Assembly: GCF_016545825.1 (NCBI RefSeq)
Contig: NC_052613.1
Coordinates: 50,698,112 to 50,762,111 of the forward strand
Direction: 5' to 3'
Length of the DNA: 64,000 nucleotides
Origin: Eucalyptus grandis
Lineage: Eukaryota; Streptophyta; Magnoliopsida; Myrtales; Myrtaceae
Positions 14,560-28,100 of this stretch are shown one piece after another. How positions within the stretch are numbered: the stretch's first letter is position 1; each line of letters starts with the position of its first letter. Below the pieces are notes generated by a model. That model ran no database searches. It was not told the DNA's origin and worked only from the letters and a program-made list of their open reading frames with translations. The position numbers and the translations under genes were made by a program.

Positions 14560-16068
14560 ATGATATCAAGGAATTAATTGTTCTTCAACATCGTTCTAGT
14601 TGTACCAATCTTTTCTGTGCTTTGGGCTGCTGAAATGTTCCCATAAGGAGGATGGCCATCTTGTTATTGGAAAATTGAAATATTTAGGAGCACGAGTGAT
14701 GGAAGCATCAGAAGCTTGATATTTTGGGGAATGGCTTCTTATGAATTATGTGGCTTTTTGTCGCTCCCAACTGCCAATAATCCTTTAACAATTTACGCAA
14801 CGGTGTCTTCTTTTGTCGTTGGTGATTATGAATAAAAAGTTCAATGGCCTTTGGGTGTCTACCGTGTTAGACATGCATTTCGACAATTGAGTGTTTGAGA
14901 AACATGGCAATATGCAAATTAAGATGCAGATATTTTTTGTTTTGATACAGTTCAAACATTCTATTAGCTTCTTAGGAATCTTTGATACTGTCAGATGGAG
15001 AGAAGCTAAGGTCGGGACTGCAGCATGTGCCGTGAGCAAGGCCAAAAGACGAAGTTACCTTAATTGGCTGTGATTAATTTCTTCTCAAATTACAACTTGT
15101 ATTCAGCCAATCTTACGTCTATGATCTTTTTCATTTCATGGAGACTATCTCGCAGAACTGACTATTATCAGCCAACGGTCGCGACTGTGAAGACTTTCAA
15201 TGTTATCCTCAACTTCGGACTTAGATTGTTCCTCTTAATGGCTAATCCATGTAGACTTGACCATGTCGCCAGCTCCATGAAGCGGAAAGCCTGGAGTTTC
15301 TAGTATTTAGACTATACTCGGCATTGCCATGATCAAAGATTCGGCGGCCATTAGTACGAATGGCAGAACATGGGAACGGTTTTGTATCAGCATTTTAAAT
15401 ATATCTTAGCCAGACCGTACGGACTTGCGTAAGGGCAAGCGATGTAGATGCTGCCTCAGAACATTGAAAGTGTATTAGGGACGGGGTGCCCAAAATCAAG
15501 CTCTTTGGGAGCTAGAATCCGAAATTAATCCCGAGGCATTTGCATTGAGAGGTGACAGCCAGCGCACATCCGGCAGCAAATTATCACACAAATGAGCACA
15601 CTACTCATACAACACGCTGGAACAGATTGATAGCCCGCCGAGATGCAGAACTCAAATATGGCAAAAAGAAGGAGATGCAGAACTCAGATCCCTTGAATTC
15701 TCGACGTTCTTGTCCTTCAGACCTTGGTTCAAAATATTGAATTGCAGTTCAAAGTAAAAAAGCAAAACTACGCATCCATCAATAAAACTTAACCTCTTGG
15801 ATGGGGCTGAAATCTGCCTTAGAGGTCACAGGAAGTAAAGTATTGCAATGAAAATGCATTCTTTTTGATTTCTACTCCTGGAGGGGAGAGAAAGGCGGAG
15901 GGGGGGCTAAAGTAGTCTGACCAAATTGAGCAACTCAAATTTTGAAACTAAATGGAACCTCTTGAAGAAGTTTCAAAATAATTTTTCCACTGAGCGAATA
16001 GAGTACAAACCATTTGCAAATTCCAGCATTCCCAAAAGCGAAAATGTAATCTGCCCAAACCACTTCAT
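14560..16068. other. Convergent 3' flanks of HAD gene and CUL3
   Basis: I found no coding exon. The left part is probably the HAD-gene 3' UTR and the right part the CUL3 3' UTR on the minus strand. Short open frames at 14785-15045 (-) and 15064-15303 (+) show no recognisable domain. Confidence 0.5.
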
Positions 16069-19000
16069 CTAAGCCAAGTAGCGGTACAGCTTCCTATCCA
16101 CATTATCTCTCTCCAAGAAATCACGCTCGATGAGAGACTCGATCCGCTTCTTTATCTCAGTGGGATTGGCCAAAAACCTCGACTGCAGCTGCTTCGTCAC
16201 CTCTGTTATTATATTATTATGATCCAACACCCTCCTTGATTTCATGATTCTCACTATTGCAGCCTCAATTTGGGGCTTCCGGTCCTCCTCCACTCTTTGT
16301 CGGGTTTCCTGTTTTTCGGGTTCTGACTCTTTCTGTGCAACAACTGTTCCTATCTTGACCTTGTAAAACTTACTTGCAAACTTATCATTGACGAAGAACG
16401 CATCATCCTCACCTATATCTTTACTCATAGGCTCCTTTCTTAGAACATTCTTTCCCTTGACGCATGCCAAAGATTGCAGGCACCGCTTTAAGTCTGAAGC
16501 GGGGATCTCTGTAGCTTGTTCAATCTCTTTATAGCTCAATCGGTCAGAATTGTTGAATAACATCAGTACACACATCTGGTATGTGGAAACGTTCAACTCA
16601 TGCTTCTGCCCTTTCCCAAAAGTTGCTTTTATGTCTGCAGTTCCCATATTTGTTTGCCAAGACAATCTCCGACCAGTGTGTGTCCCAAGGTAATATGAGC
16701 GGAACTTCTCACAGAGAGCCGACATCTCAGCTGGCAAGTTACACGTCACACTAGGTTGTGTGGGCCACGAGCCTGTTGTTAGAACCTGAACAGTTAACGT
16801 CGGGCCCTCTCCTAGCTCGGGGTGGCTTGTGTAGAAACCCTGCATTGTATCTTGTGAGGTTTTCATATCAGTGAACATGCCTTCTAGCTTTGAAGTGAAT
16901 TGATATCCACATTCAGTCTTGAGCTTAACAATGAGACTCCGTTCTGCATCATCCGAAACAGTTTTTCCAGACAGAAGCCTTTTTGCCAAATGCTGTTTAT
17001 AATACTTCTCAAAAACATCCTTTTCTTGCAAGTAGCGGAACAACATCATCACCTTATCAAGAATAACCTCCACATCCTCCTCACTGACGCCCTTCAAGCC
17101 TTTGCGTAATTTATCATCAACAAACAACGAAATGAATTCGGGAGAACGAGCATTCAAGTTGATGAAGTATTCAAAGGATGAATTCAAAGCATTCTGAAAC
17201 GTCTTATCGTTGTTAAAAGCAGAACTTATGATCTTATCATACTTATCCTTTTCATCCAAAAGCCGCTGAACAAATTCAACAGGGTCTTTCAACCTCTCAG
17301 GATCGGTAACTAACTGCTTGCCAATATCCCTTATATGAGAAGTCATCACGTCTCGAACAGTTGAGAGACCATTGGTAACCCGACGAAACAAGTTGTACAT
17401 CCTTCCCAAGTCTTCATACTTATCGTCAAGAAGCATGTTCACCAAGCCCGAATTCTCCATGTGCACCAATGCCAGCATGTGATTTGCAATCATCTCCTTC
17501 TCCACAACGTTTGTGATCTTAGCTTCACTCTTGGCATCCAAGTACTGCGTTACCCTCTCCATTTCTTCATTAAGACGCCTCTCAGCTTTCTTCAGATACT
17601 CACCACAATCGCAACACTCAATAAACTTCTGGGATTCGCCTTTGTAAAACTCGGCTGAAACCTCCAGAAATGGCTGTTCGAATTCTTCTTGATAAACTGA
17701 AGAACCTAAATCCATCAGCATTTTAATTATATTCCTCATCAAACCCCGATTGATGACCTCGCCAGTCCGTTCTCTAAGTACTAGTTCTAGTAACGTATCC
17801 AGAAGCCTACCGCGGATCTTGCTGGAGTAGATAACATTATCCCTCCATAGAATCAACCCAAGCTCATGAACTGGGGTTTTGCGGGTACTTTGGATGAAAG
17901 TTCTATCCATGTACATGAGAATGTCCCGGATCATTTGCAATGCTTTATTATGATCGTTCCATTTCCTGTTTAGTTCCTCCAGAAACAAACCTCCTTGGGC
18001 ATCTTCGATGGATTTTGATATTTCCTTTAGGTGAGCTGTCATGGTTGTCACCAGTCCAGAGTACAGTTTCTCACCAAACTTGTGCAGAACCATGTTGTAG
18101 GCGTTCCTATATAAGAAGGCACATCAAAATATTACAATCTCACAACTTTACGACCGTCACCCGCACACAATGCAACTCAATACCAACGCATGAAAGAGGA
18201 AGAGTGCGGATGCATCATCACCTCGATGCCGTTTCCAAAACAGCACCAAACCAATTGGCATCAGACAAATACAAAAGGGGAGTTTCGTAATCCAGTCAAA
18301 AGGCCACGGCCTATAGGGGGAGGCGGAACAAAGAGTTGGACAGCGACCGTTAATCTCGATGCTTATCGTACTCAATAAAGGATAACCCTACAAAGTCTAT
18401 ATCTCCTTTCAAAGTGCAACTTAGCAGATCATAAACCGAAAAGTACTTCCACAATAGTACAGCTAACAAACAAACCAAAAACATAGCTCTGTTTAAAGGA
18501 GCATAATTTTTAGAGATGTCTAATCGGGAAAAGATCGCTACGAGGCGAAATACCGAACATAAAGAGACCAGCGCATCGCGCGAAAAAATAGCGCAATCAG
18601 AGTCAATATCGCATCAACGAGTAAACGCACTAATCTTCCATAATAGGCCGTGAGGGGCTTTCCAAGAACACACGTCTCGCTCAACCTCGGTAACTAGGGA
18701 ATTCCCACCTCCAAGAAAAGTAAACCAGTACACCCCAAACCGTCCAATCAACCCATACGCACACACATCCGATTAACAAGCCTCGAGCCGCCACCGCCGC
18801 AAACCGAACATCCGACGCAGGCAGATCATCCGCCCCGCCGCGATCGGCACGGAACACTGATCGCAACGGAACCGATAATGGACGGATGAATCGAAAGGCG
18901 TTCAAGAAAAAGAAAGGGAGAGAAAGAGAGAACCTGTAGAGCTCCTCGAAGCTGAGGCCACTGGCATTATGATTGTAAATCTCGTGGATGGCGTGCTCCA

Positions 19001-19097
19001 GGATCTTCCACGTCTTGTCGGCGTACTTGGGATCCACCACCACCTTGTGCTTGAACGCCTCTATCTGGAAGTTCCTCTTCTTCTGCGGATTGCTCAT
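16069..19097 (-). CDS. CUL3: Cullin-3, scaffold of BTB-CUL3-RBX1 ubiquitin ligases
   Basis: CUL3 is the scaffold of cytosolic and nuclear E3 ligases. Its N-terminal cullin repeats bind BTB adaptors, its C-terminal domain binds RBX1, and NEDD8 attachment activates it. Two coding exons are inferred: 19097-18934, starting MSNPQKKRNFQIEAFKHKV, and 18106-16069. They join AG|G at ...FEELYR-NAYNMVLHK. The product is 733 residues, matching plant CUL3 length and its single-intron structure. Visible landmarks are the BTB-binding N-terminal helices, the YYKQHLAKRLLSGK signature opening the cullin-homology region, the neddylation motif IVRIMKSRR with acceptor Lys at about residue 677 (codon 16240-16242), and the YRYLA C-terminus. 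No defects are visible. A truncated diverged copy lies 24 kb away at 41.3-43.6 kb on the same strand. Confidence 0.97.
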
Positions 19098-19122
19098 CCT
19101 TCCTTCCTTCCTTCCTTCCCCC
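19098..19122 (-). repeat. TTCC/GGAA tetranucleotide run in CUL3 leader
   Basis: A (CTTC)n run sits directly upstream of the CUL3 ATG, read as GAAG repeats on the coding strand. It is probably transcribed as part of the 5' UTR. Confidence 0.75.
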
Positions 19123-20552
19123 ACCCAACCACCCCACAACCCGGACCTCGAATCGGTGGGACCCACCCCGGAGACGGTGACGTCAAAGGTGGCCGCGGGG
19201 CGCGAATCGGCGAGATTGCTTCGACCACGGCGAGCCCTAAAAATCGAGAGCAGTACCCCGAAATCGGAACGGCGGATTGTCGATTAGGGATTGCGAAATA
19301 AGGAAGAGATCATAGAGCGAGAGAAAGGGGGAAAGAAGGGATGGGGGGATTTGGGGGTGTTCCTGGGAGTGATGAATTTCGGATGAAATTGGAGGATTTT
19401 TGTGGGTTGAGAAAGTGTGGATTGCGGGACGGAGGAGAAGAATAAGGGAAGGAGCGAAGCAAAGAAAACGAAGGAAGGAAGCGAAGGAAAGATATGAGAA
19501 ATGGAACCCCCCTTTTTTTAATTTTTAATTTTATTATTTTATTATTTGTATTTGTATGTATTTGTATTTGTACTTTTCTTTTTCTTTTTTTGGTCGTCTA
19601 TAGTTGGTATTGACATGTTTGGTCTCATCTGTGATAAAAAAGTCTCGTTTCCCAACCATAACCTAACTCCGATTCAGATTTGGCCATCGGAATGCCGAGT
19701 CCTTTGCGGACCGCCTTAATGTCGACATGGATGGCCTGCGTTTGATTGAACCGGGAGGGCGATGGTTTTTGAAAGAACATGGGAGAAGGACAAGAGAAAT
19801 ACAAGGTCGAGAGCGAGGGCCAAATGAAAAAAGTGAAATGAATGTTTACTGACGATTATTATTATTATTTTAAAAATCTTTTTGGAGATGGTGGTTTCGA
19901 GACTGCGACAAATAAGATGTAAGTTAACTGTAAATCGTATTAACATGATTTGGTATTTGTGATTTTCATTATATATATTGAGTTGCTTTTTATCAATTAT
20001 AATTGAATTTGGAATTGAGTTTAACGATTTGGTTGAAACGTGACGTTTGGTGTCTGATTGAGCTCTAATTGAGCTGGGATGGACGGCTCGTAGTTGCTTC
20101 ATGAAGTTTGATTTTTATCAAAAGTGAGGAGATTCTTTTTCTTCCCCTTTCGGTGTCATGCACTTCCGGCTTGACGCCATTAATGGCAAGTGCAAGTTTT
20201 AGCGTGGCAGCATACGTGTAACGTCGTCGGTCTTTAAAAGTTTCACATATATTTGTATTAATTACTTTCTTTTAATTATAAGGTCCAACTGCACGCTGCC
20301 TCATGACTCTATAAAGATGCACTGTGTTGAAGCGTGTTTCGACAGTGGATCAGGATTTTAGGGCAAAATGAAAGCTTTCATTCGTCCACTGGTCCTTCCA
20401 TGGAATTTACGAGAACGGGCCTCTAACTAAAGGATGGCCTGAAGGAGTTCGGGTGTGGGCTGTTAACCAAACGGTTACCGAGAATGATTTTCTTTTCGAT
20501 CTCTAGGCCATCGCAAGCCAGTCCGCTAGTTGAATGGCCTCTTGGTAGTAAT
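19123..20552. other. CUL3 promoter side and intergenic DNA
   Basis: The part next to the gene, up to about 19500, is purine-rich and likely contains the CUL3 5' UTR and promoter on the minus strand. Short TTTGTATTTGTA repeats lie near 19543-19573. The remainder is AT-rich with no coding signal that I recognise. Confidence 0.5.
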
Positions 20553-20936
20553 TAGGACCGAGAATGTTGGACCGCCCAAACTGAGAATCGCTCGGACCGG
20601 ACTGGATGGGCCGATTCGGTCCGGTTCTCAAAGGGATGGATCCAGTTCCTAGTTCCATTGTTGTTCAGATTCCCAGTTCTGAAGGGGAACCGAACCGGAC
20701 AAGAACCGATGGATCGACCAACCTTTTTTTTTAAATATATTTTTTAATTGCTTAAAAATAGCAATAAAAATTAAAATTAGTAACAATTCTTTTTTTCTTT
20801 TTTTTTCTTTTTTTGTTAAGTGATTGGTTCCATGGGATTGGACCGAACCTGTCCATTCGATCAAATTCCCGGTTTTAGGATGGTTCGATACGGTTCCCAG
20901 TCCCAAAAATTGGAAACTGAAATTGATCACCCTTGA
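20553..20936. repeat. GGTTCC/GGAACC-rich dispersed repeat, copy 1
   Basis: This stretch is dominated by motifs such as CGGTCCGGTTCTC, GGGGAACCGAACCGG and GGTTCGATACGGTTCCC. It ends in AAATTGATCACCCTTGA, whose reverse complement resembles the left end of the copy at 53313. It is one of several related elements in the window (also 29939-30611, 53313-54096 and about 62255). It is likely a non-autonomous DNA transposon; the left end is uncertain. Confidence 0.45.
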
Positions 20937-20944
20937 TAGCAATG

Positions 20945-22300
20945 GACAAGTTAAGCTTAGTGAAAATGACCTAGTCAAATTTTTGGAAGAGTTGCGATAA
21001 ATGCTTGCAATTGCGACTTGGCTCGTTCCTTCAACCAATGATCTGTTGATGTTTATCTTCAAGGAGCCTCTCTTCAATGAATTTCGCACGGCTGATAAGT
21101 CACCTCGCTCTTTGGCCAAAGTTTGTTACTTTGGGTAGGGTGCATCTTCTAGAGTATTTGATTTTGAGCAGGGGTGGTTTCGATGATCATCGGCGGTTCT
21201 AAGTTCCAACGGCGAAATGCAAAATCGTTCCTTGCTTTCCATAGATTCAAAGGACTCCTGTGATTACTTTCAGAGAAGGTGAATTTGAGTCAGTCAGGAT
21301 TTTTTAAATTGCATCAACCATTTCCTCTATTTTGATTATTTCTCTAGGCCAGATTTGAATTTGTAGTTTAGGGTTTGACCATACTTTCCTTATCCAACAA
21401 CACCAAAGGAATGAATGCTCTATTGACTTACGAAATTTTTGGCACTGGCGGCAGATTATTACGGGTGTAACGTTTCATCAAACAAATTATTTCTCGTAGG
21501 TAGGATATTTTGACACACCCTCCACTCGAAAATCCTGATATTTGGGAAGGTATTCACTTTCTAGATATGCAACCATAGAGCCTTAGGAGCATAGTAGGAA
21601 GACAAAGCACGATGAATACTCCGTCGTTACTCCGTTTGTCAAATTCGATTATATACAATCTTCACAATGTAATCACCTAATTTGTTATTAGTCTAGACCA
21701 AGCGACCTTTTTATGAGTTCTTACCTTGGTAAATTGTAAGTATTTCTTCTATAATCTACTCATTGAAGAAGTTGTACAACGTTGACTCCTTCCATAGGTT
21801 CATCATGATTCATTGGGTCACCTACAAATCCTTTCTTTAGCCATCTATCTTCATGAATATGAATACTTTCTCCATTATCAACTGACCACCTCGTTTCCTG
21901 AGCCATGGCCTCTCTATGTACAATTAAGCCTTACCATCTCCGAGATGGACGGGAACCCTTATCTACATGCCGGAAATTCTCATTGGGAAAGTAGATCTCT
22001 TTTATAACCCAGCTCCAAATGGTAAAGGGTGTTTTTGCTAGTCTCCATACATGTTTACAAAACTTTGCTTTGCTAAAAGAGATTGAGTCCTAAAGCGTAA
22101 TCTGCCACTGTCTTTTCTCCTTTTTAGCGCTTCCCACTTTCTCTAGTGCATTCTACTTTAAATTCATTGTTTTTCCACCCAAAGGACGCCGGTTGCTTTT
22201 CTACAGTTGTACAAGTGAAAATGGGGATTCTATATCTCAACATTGCATATTGGGGCAAGGAAGACTTGCGCCATTGTTTTATTCTTATTTGGAATGAGTC
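20945..22300 (-). mobile_element. LINE fragment, 3' half of ORF2, degenerate
   Basis: The minus strand is clearly similar to the LINE fragment at 44582-45870 and to the end of the reverse transcriptase of the LINE at 23479. Near 22250 it reads like LAPICNVEI, equivalent to ALPQYAMSVFKIP. Near 22080 it matches the KDSG..LRF segment that follows. Near 21060 it shares TTATCTTCAAGGAGCCTC with TTATCTTCAGGGAGCCTC at 44963. It has many stops and frameshifts and no tail. It abuts the repeat ending at 20936. Confidence 0.65.
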
Positions 22301-23465
22301 GGAGTTTAAATCTAAGTGCTCAATTTCAATGTGCCATAGTATAATGATTTATTTTGATCAATTTCATCTCCATTCATTATGAATTATCTCGATTTCTTCT
22401 ATACTATTTAAGTTGTCTTGTTCGTGTTAAGCAAATAAAGCTACGCTGGGTAGTCAGGATAGATAATACATATTCTATCCCATGTTTGGGTGTTGTTAAA
22501 GACAGGATGTAGCTCGATATAAGAAAACTATAGCTCATATAAAAATATTTCATATGAGAAATGGGATAAAATTGGAGAGGGTTTTTTTTTTTTATGTCCA
22601 TAATATAAGCTTTTTTATGAAAATTTTTACCCGCTCCTTCTCCTCCGTAACTCTGATTCACGTTAATACTTTACGACTCCTTCATAACTCTTTGATTCCC
22701 ATCGAAACATCACAGAAGTAGCAAGAGGGTCAAATCTCCTTCTCCTTTTGTAACTCTCTCTATTTCACATGGAAGCCTCATCAAAACAGCAAGGGATCCT
22801 CCATGACTCTCTAGCTTGAGTTGAAATTTCGCGAAAGCAACGAAGAAGTCAAAACACTTTATATTTCAGAATTGCGAAGGTAAATGATCATACTATTTCT
22901 CTCTACCTAGATATGTTACTCTTTGGCCAAGCTATCTCATCGATATCGTTGTTACTTGTTTACATTTCTTGTCATAGTCGAATTTGTGACTCTGAAATGC
23001 TATAACAATCTCTTTTGCCATTTAAGCTTTAGATCATACAATTATCATAGATTGATTGTCAGAGTTTGTTTTTATTTTCTTTGGCGGTGAATTACGAGAG
23101 ATTCTTACCATTTCCTTTTATGCTATTTACACCAAAATGGCAATTCCTAGCAAGTAATAGACATGCTAGGAATATTTGGCTGTCATTGCGATTCACCAGA
23201 TAATCAACAAAATAAAGCAAAATTCCTAATTTTATATCTTATCCAATCTAATTTTGTTTTTGTCACCAATCTTTCAACTGCTTTCAATTCCACACAAATC
23301 GACAAGGTGACATGTGGAGGATGGAGTTCGATCCCTTTTTTTTTATTGCTCTCTAATATGCAATATGGCATTTTGTACAATGGTCACACCACGTAACAAT
23401 AACGCGTGAAATAAATTGATTAACAAGAAATGAAAATTTCAAAATTCAAACACGAAAGCTTCTTC
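22301..23465. other. AT-rich intergenic DNA
   Basis: I found no gene and no clear transposon ends. The right boundary is the insertion site of the LINE that follows. Confidence 0.45.
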
Positions 23466-23478
23466 AAATGCATATTAC
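23466..23478. repeat. Target-site duplication of second LINE, left copy
   Basis: AAATGCATATTAC is repeated exactly at 29882-29894, right after the poly(A) tail. The first A residues could belong to the tail in the right-hand copy, so the true length may be 10-13 bp. Confidence 0.88.
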
Positions 23479-23898
23479 GAAGAGAACGAAAATTGACGTG
23501 ATGTAGCAAAAGGAATCCTCTCCACGCTCGGAGCTCTCTCTCTACCGAAGGTGTAGCAATGGCAACCCCCACTCTCACAAAACCTAATCACCCACCATAA
23601 TCATGCTTCCCACCACTGTCTCATCCATTTTCACGAGCCCCCACCCTCAAAAAACCTAATCACCCATCATTCTATTGCTTTATATTACTGTTTCATCCAA
23701 ACCCATGAACCTAGGACAACGTTCTTCGTCACCAGCGGAGTCTTCGCTGTTTGTACCCATATCCACTCACCGAAGAAGAGAGAACCTGACTTCTGGATGT
23801 AGGGATTCAGGTGTGGCTTTTTTTGATATCTGAGGAGCCGATCTACCAGATTGGGGGAAATCTCAAATCCTTCATCCCGTGACTAATCCCTAGCAGTG

Positions 23899-25059
23899 AT
23901 GGAAGGGGAAGGAGAAGCTGCGGGCCGTCTCGCCCATCTCTGCAATAAATTAGGTAAGATGATGTATGAGAACGATATGACTATACTTGATGAGGATTTA
24001 TCGGCTGAAAAACTTCAAGAGTGCCAATTTTCTCTAGTTGGGCAACTCTACAATAACCTTAATATCAACTTTCAAGCACTTACAACAGCTATGAAAAAGG
24101 CGTGGAAGAATGAGAATGTAGAGGTGAAACCATTAGAAAATGGGACAATTAGCTTTGCTTTCAGGAATGAAGGGGAAAATAACCGAGTATGAGAGGGAGG
24201 TCCTTGGTCGTTTTCAAACCATTTATTGATGCTAAAAGCATGGGAGCCGGGCACTCCTCTACACTGTTATGAATTTAAAACATGTGCATTTTGGGTCAGA
24301 ATTTATGGGCTCCCTTTGGAATGGAATTCTGAAAGCATGATAAAGAAGATCGCAAGTTCAATGGGGAGAGTTCTGGAGGTGAAAACAGATGCTAGAGGCC
24401 CTGCTTTTCAGAAAATAGGGAAAGCAAGAGTGGAGCTAGATGTGGAGGCTGAATTGCGAGTAGGACAATTGATGCGACATGGGAACAAAAAAGTGTGGCT
24501 GGACTTTAAATATGAGAGATTACCATTTTTCTGTTTCTCTTGCGGCAAGATAAGCCATTATGCGACTTATTGTAAAGACATACCTTATGAGGAGGAGAAA
24601 TTCACAACTGAACTGGGAGGGTGCTTTGGAGGCTGGTTGAAAGCAGAAACCTCTGACCATAGTCCATTCTGGAAAATGTTCTATCATGAAGCGGCACCAA
24701 CACAAAATGAAGAAGAGGTTGTTCCTGAAACCCCTGTACAACCAGGACAAATTGAAATTAGAGAAGAACACCAGCATCTTCCACTTCTTAACAATCGGAA
24801 TTTTCAGCAGGGAAGTCTAGACCATATGCTAATGGATCATTACTCTCACACTACAAATGAGATAATGATGCAAAACTCAGGGAAAAGAACGCTTCTACTC
24901 ACTGGTCCGGAGCACATCAGCAATCCTAATCTCCAGACATCTACTTCAAACAGCCTCAGAAAAGAAAACCACTATGCAACCAAAAACCCCCTCTTTCAAG
25001 AAACAAAGAAAAAGCAATGTGCAAGCAACACTAACCCCAGCACAGGGTTGGTTGGTTGA
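23899..25059 (+). pseudogene. LINE ORF1 (DUF4283 + CCHC), single internal stop
   Basis: The frame starts MEGEGEAAGRLAHLCNKLGK and runs through the DUF4283 domain. It is broken by TGA at 24190-24192, inside the normally conserved block that continues EGGPWSFSNHLLMLKAWEP. The same frame then continues to 25059, so this is a single nonsense change and not a frameshift. A CCHC knuckle, CFSCGKISHYATYC, lies at 24532-24573. The tail is acidic, then Asn/Ser-rich. In an active element the product would be the RNA-binding ORF1 protein. The sequence context fits a TGG or CGA codon mutated to TGA, though the ancestral codon is a guess. Confidence 0.88.
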
Positions 25060-25149
25060 GACTCAGCTCCTCGAAACACCCATACAAATGACTAAAGAAG
25101 TTGAAGCACGGGCTGTGGTGGCTAGCCCTAATAAGCCACCAAATGACCC

Positions 25150-28100
25150 ATGAATATACTAAGTTGGAACTGTCAAGGGTTGGGCACACCCTTGACGGTC
25201 TGAGAGTTGAGAGCCTTAACGGCTCAATATAGGCCCTGTTTGGTTTCTATAATGGAAACAAAAAATAAGGCTGAGTTTGTGCAAAGAATCAAAAGAAGAC
25301 TCCAATTCCAGAGGTGTGTAGTAGTGGATCCAGTGGGTACGGCGGGAGGATTGGCCCTTATGTGGGATGATCGGATTTCAGTGGATATTGACACAATGAC
25401 TGCAAACTTTGTGAATTTAAAGTGTGAAGAAGGGTTTTCGAGTAAAAAAAAATGCATATCACCTTTGTCCATGCTCCATATAACTACTTAAGAAGGCTGC
25501 AAATTTGGGAACAATTGAAACAAATCAGCTCCTCAAATACCTTGCCTTGGGTGTGCTTGGGAGATTTTAATGAAGTGCGGTTTCATTGGGAAAAAGTGGG
25601 GAAGAGGCTGGCTGAAAATTTCAGAATGACTGCTTTTCGGGATTGCTTGGATGCATGCTCTTTCATGGATATAGATAGTAAGGGATGTGCTTTTACTTGG
25701 GCTAATAACAGAGATGGGGAAGAATATGAGAAAGAACGACTAGATAGGGTCTTGTGCATGATCGAATGGAGATTAATGTACCCTGAAGCTGAGGCTCTTG
25801 TCATTCCTACAGTAGGTTCAGATCATAGTCCTATTATATTGTCTCTTCAAACAACTCAAGTTAGAAGAAAACGAAACTTCAAATTTGAGGCGTTTTAGCT
25901 TGAGAATGCTGAATGTAGGGAAGTGGTGTTGGAATCATGGCAAATGATGAATTAGAGCCAAACAAATCTTGCTGGAAAACTTGCTGCTGTTCAGAATGCT
26001 CTATCTAAATGGAGCAAAGAGACATTTGTGAATGGGAAAAAGAGAATTAGAATGCTGAAGAGGGAGCTTGAATGCCTAACAAATCATATTTCATGTTCTT
26101 TCAACAAGGCACAATTTCAAAAGATACAAAGTGAAATTGATGAACTTGGGAGGTAATAAGAAATGTATTGGGGGTTACGATCTAGAATTGAGTGGCTGAG
26201 ATGGGGAGATTGGAATACAAAATACTTCCATGCGACAACTATCCAAAGAAGACAGAGAAACAGGATTTCTATGCTGCAAAATTACGAAAATACATGGCTG
26301 GTTGAGCAAAATCAGTTAAAAGAACATACCGTGCAATTTTTCAGGAAATTATACCAGTCCCAGGGTCCCCGGAACTTTGCACCAGTGGTAGAGCAAATAT
26401 CTGCAGCAGTGATAGAAGATATGAATAGAATGTTACTTGCTGAAGTTACTGTAGAAGAAGTTATTGAAGTAGCATTTCAGCTAGGAGCAACTAAAGCTCC
26501 AGGGTCAGATGGTCTTAATGGGTTGTTCTATCAGCATCACTGGGAAGACATTAAAGGGGACATGTTCAAGGAGGTCAAGAACTTTTTGACCACTGGATCA
26601 CTCTCAACAGCACTCAACCAAACACATATCTCCCTCATTTCGAAGATTCCGAACCCATAAAGATTGGATCAATATCGTCCCATTAGTTTATGCAATTTTG
26701 GCTACAAAATTATCTCCAAAGTGCTGGTAAATAGACTCAAACCCATAACATCAGAAATAATAACACCAGAACAAAGCGCATTTGTTGGCGGGAGGCAAAT
26801 CCAAGATAACATATTTATTGTTCAAGAAGTACTTCATCAGATTCAAATCAGGAGCAGGAAAAAGAAATTCCAAGCTGTTCTCAAATTAGATATGAAGAAG
26901 GCCTATGATCGTGGAATGAGATTTTTTAGAGGCATGCCTTTTGAAGACTGGCTTTGATGAAAAATGGGTGGGATGGATAATGAAGTGTGTTTCTACGGTC
27001 ACATTTAGTGTTAAATTCAATGGAGAACCCCTGCAATTTTTTCAACCCTCAAGAGGACTCAGGCAAGGGGATCTTTTATCTCTTTATCTCTTTATTATTG
27101 TGGCTAATGTCTTATCTTTATTGATGAAGCAAGCTGTGGAAAATGGGAGTATCAAAGGAATTAGGCTGAATCGAAATTGCCCTACTCTGTCTCACTTATT
27201 ATTTGCCGATGATTCGATTTTCTTCTTACATGGCACTATTCTAGAATGTCAAAATCTTGCCATGATCCTCAATCAGTATTGTTTAGCAGCTGGACAGGAG
27301 ATTAATTTAAATAAGTCGGGGATCTTTTTCAGCAAGGGCTGTCCTCAAACATTAAAGAATAATATGGCAAGAACATTGAGAGTCCCTATTATTGATAAAA
27401 CAGGAAAGTATTTGGGTATTCCTTCTGATTGGGGAGCATCCAAAAAACAGATGTTTGCATGGGTTCTTGGGAGAATTAGTGCCAAACTAGAAAGCTGGAA
27501 GGAAAAACTGCTATCCAAGGCTGGAAAAGAAGTCCTACTGAAAACGGTGGTTCAAGCTCTACCACAGTATGCAATGTCGGTATTTAAAATCCCGGTCTCT
27601 ATATGTAAGGCTATTGAACAGAAAATTGCTGCCTTTTGGTGGAAGACTAATGAAAAGAAAGAAGGTATTCACTGGAAGAGATGGGAGTTATTGAAAACTA
27701 GAAAAGATAGAGGTGGAATGGGGTTTAGAGACATTCTCTCCTTTAATAAGGCAATGTTAGGGAAGTAGGCTTGGCAGTTGGGACAGTAGCCCTCTTCTCT
27801 CTGGAGTTCATTGTTTAAGGGGCTATATTATCCTCATACAGATTTTTGGCATGCAGTGAAGGGTCTTCGACCTTCATGGGGATGGCGAAGCTTGCTTTTA
27901 GGAAGGGATTCAATTGCACCTCAAGTAATGTGGCAGGTTGGAGATGGATCTAGGATTAAAATCCGAGAAGATAAATGGTAGCAATGAGGAATTATTGAGG
28001 GCCTAGTAAATGCAAATGAACCATCCTTGGTTTCAGAACTCATTGATAAAGAACAAGGCATATGGAATGAAACGACAATAGCAGCACACTTTGAGGACAG

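Noticed and set aside
18681..18933. Extension of CUL3 exon 1 frame beyond ELYR
   Set aside because: This is intron read-through; the GT at 18933-18932 and phase agreement with the AG before 18106 give the known CUL3 sequence.
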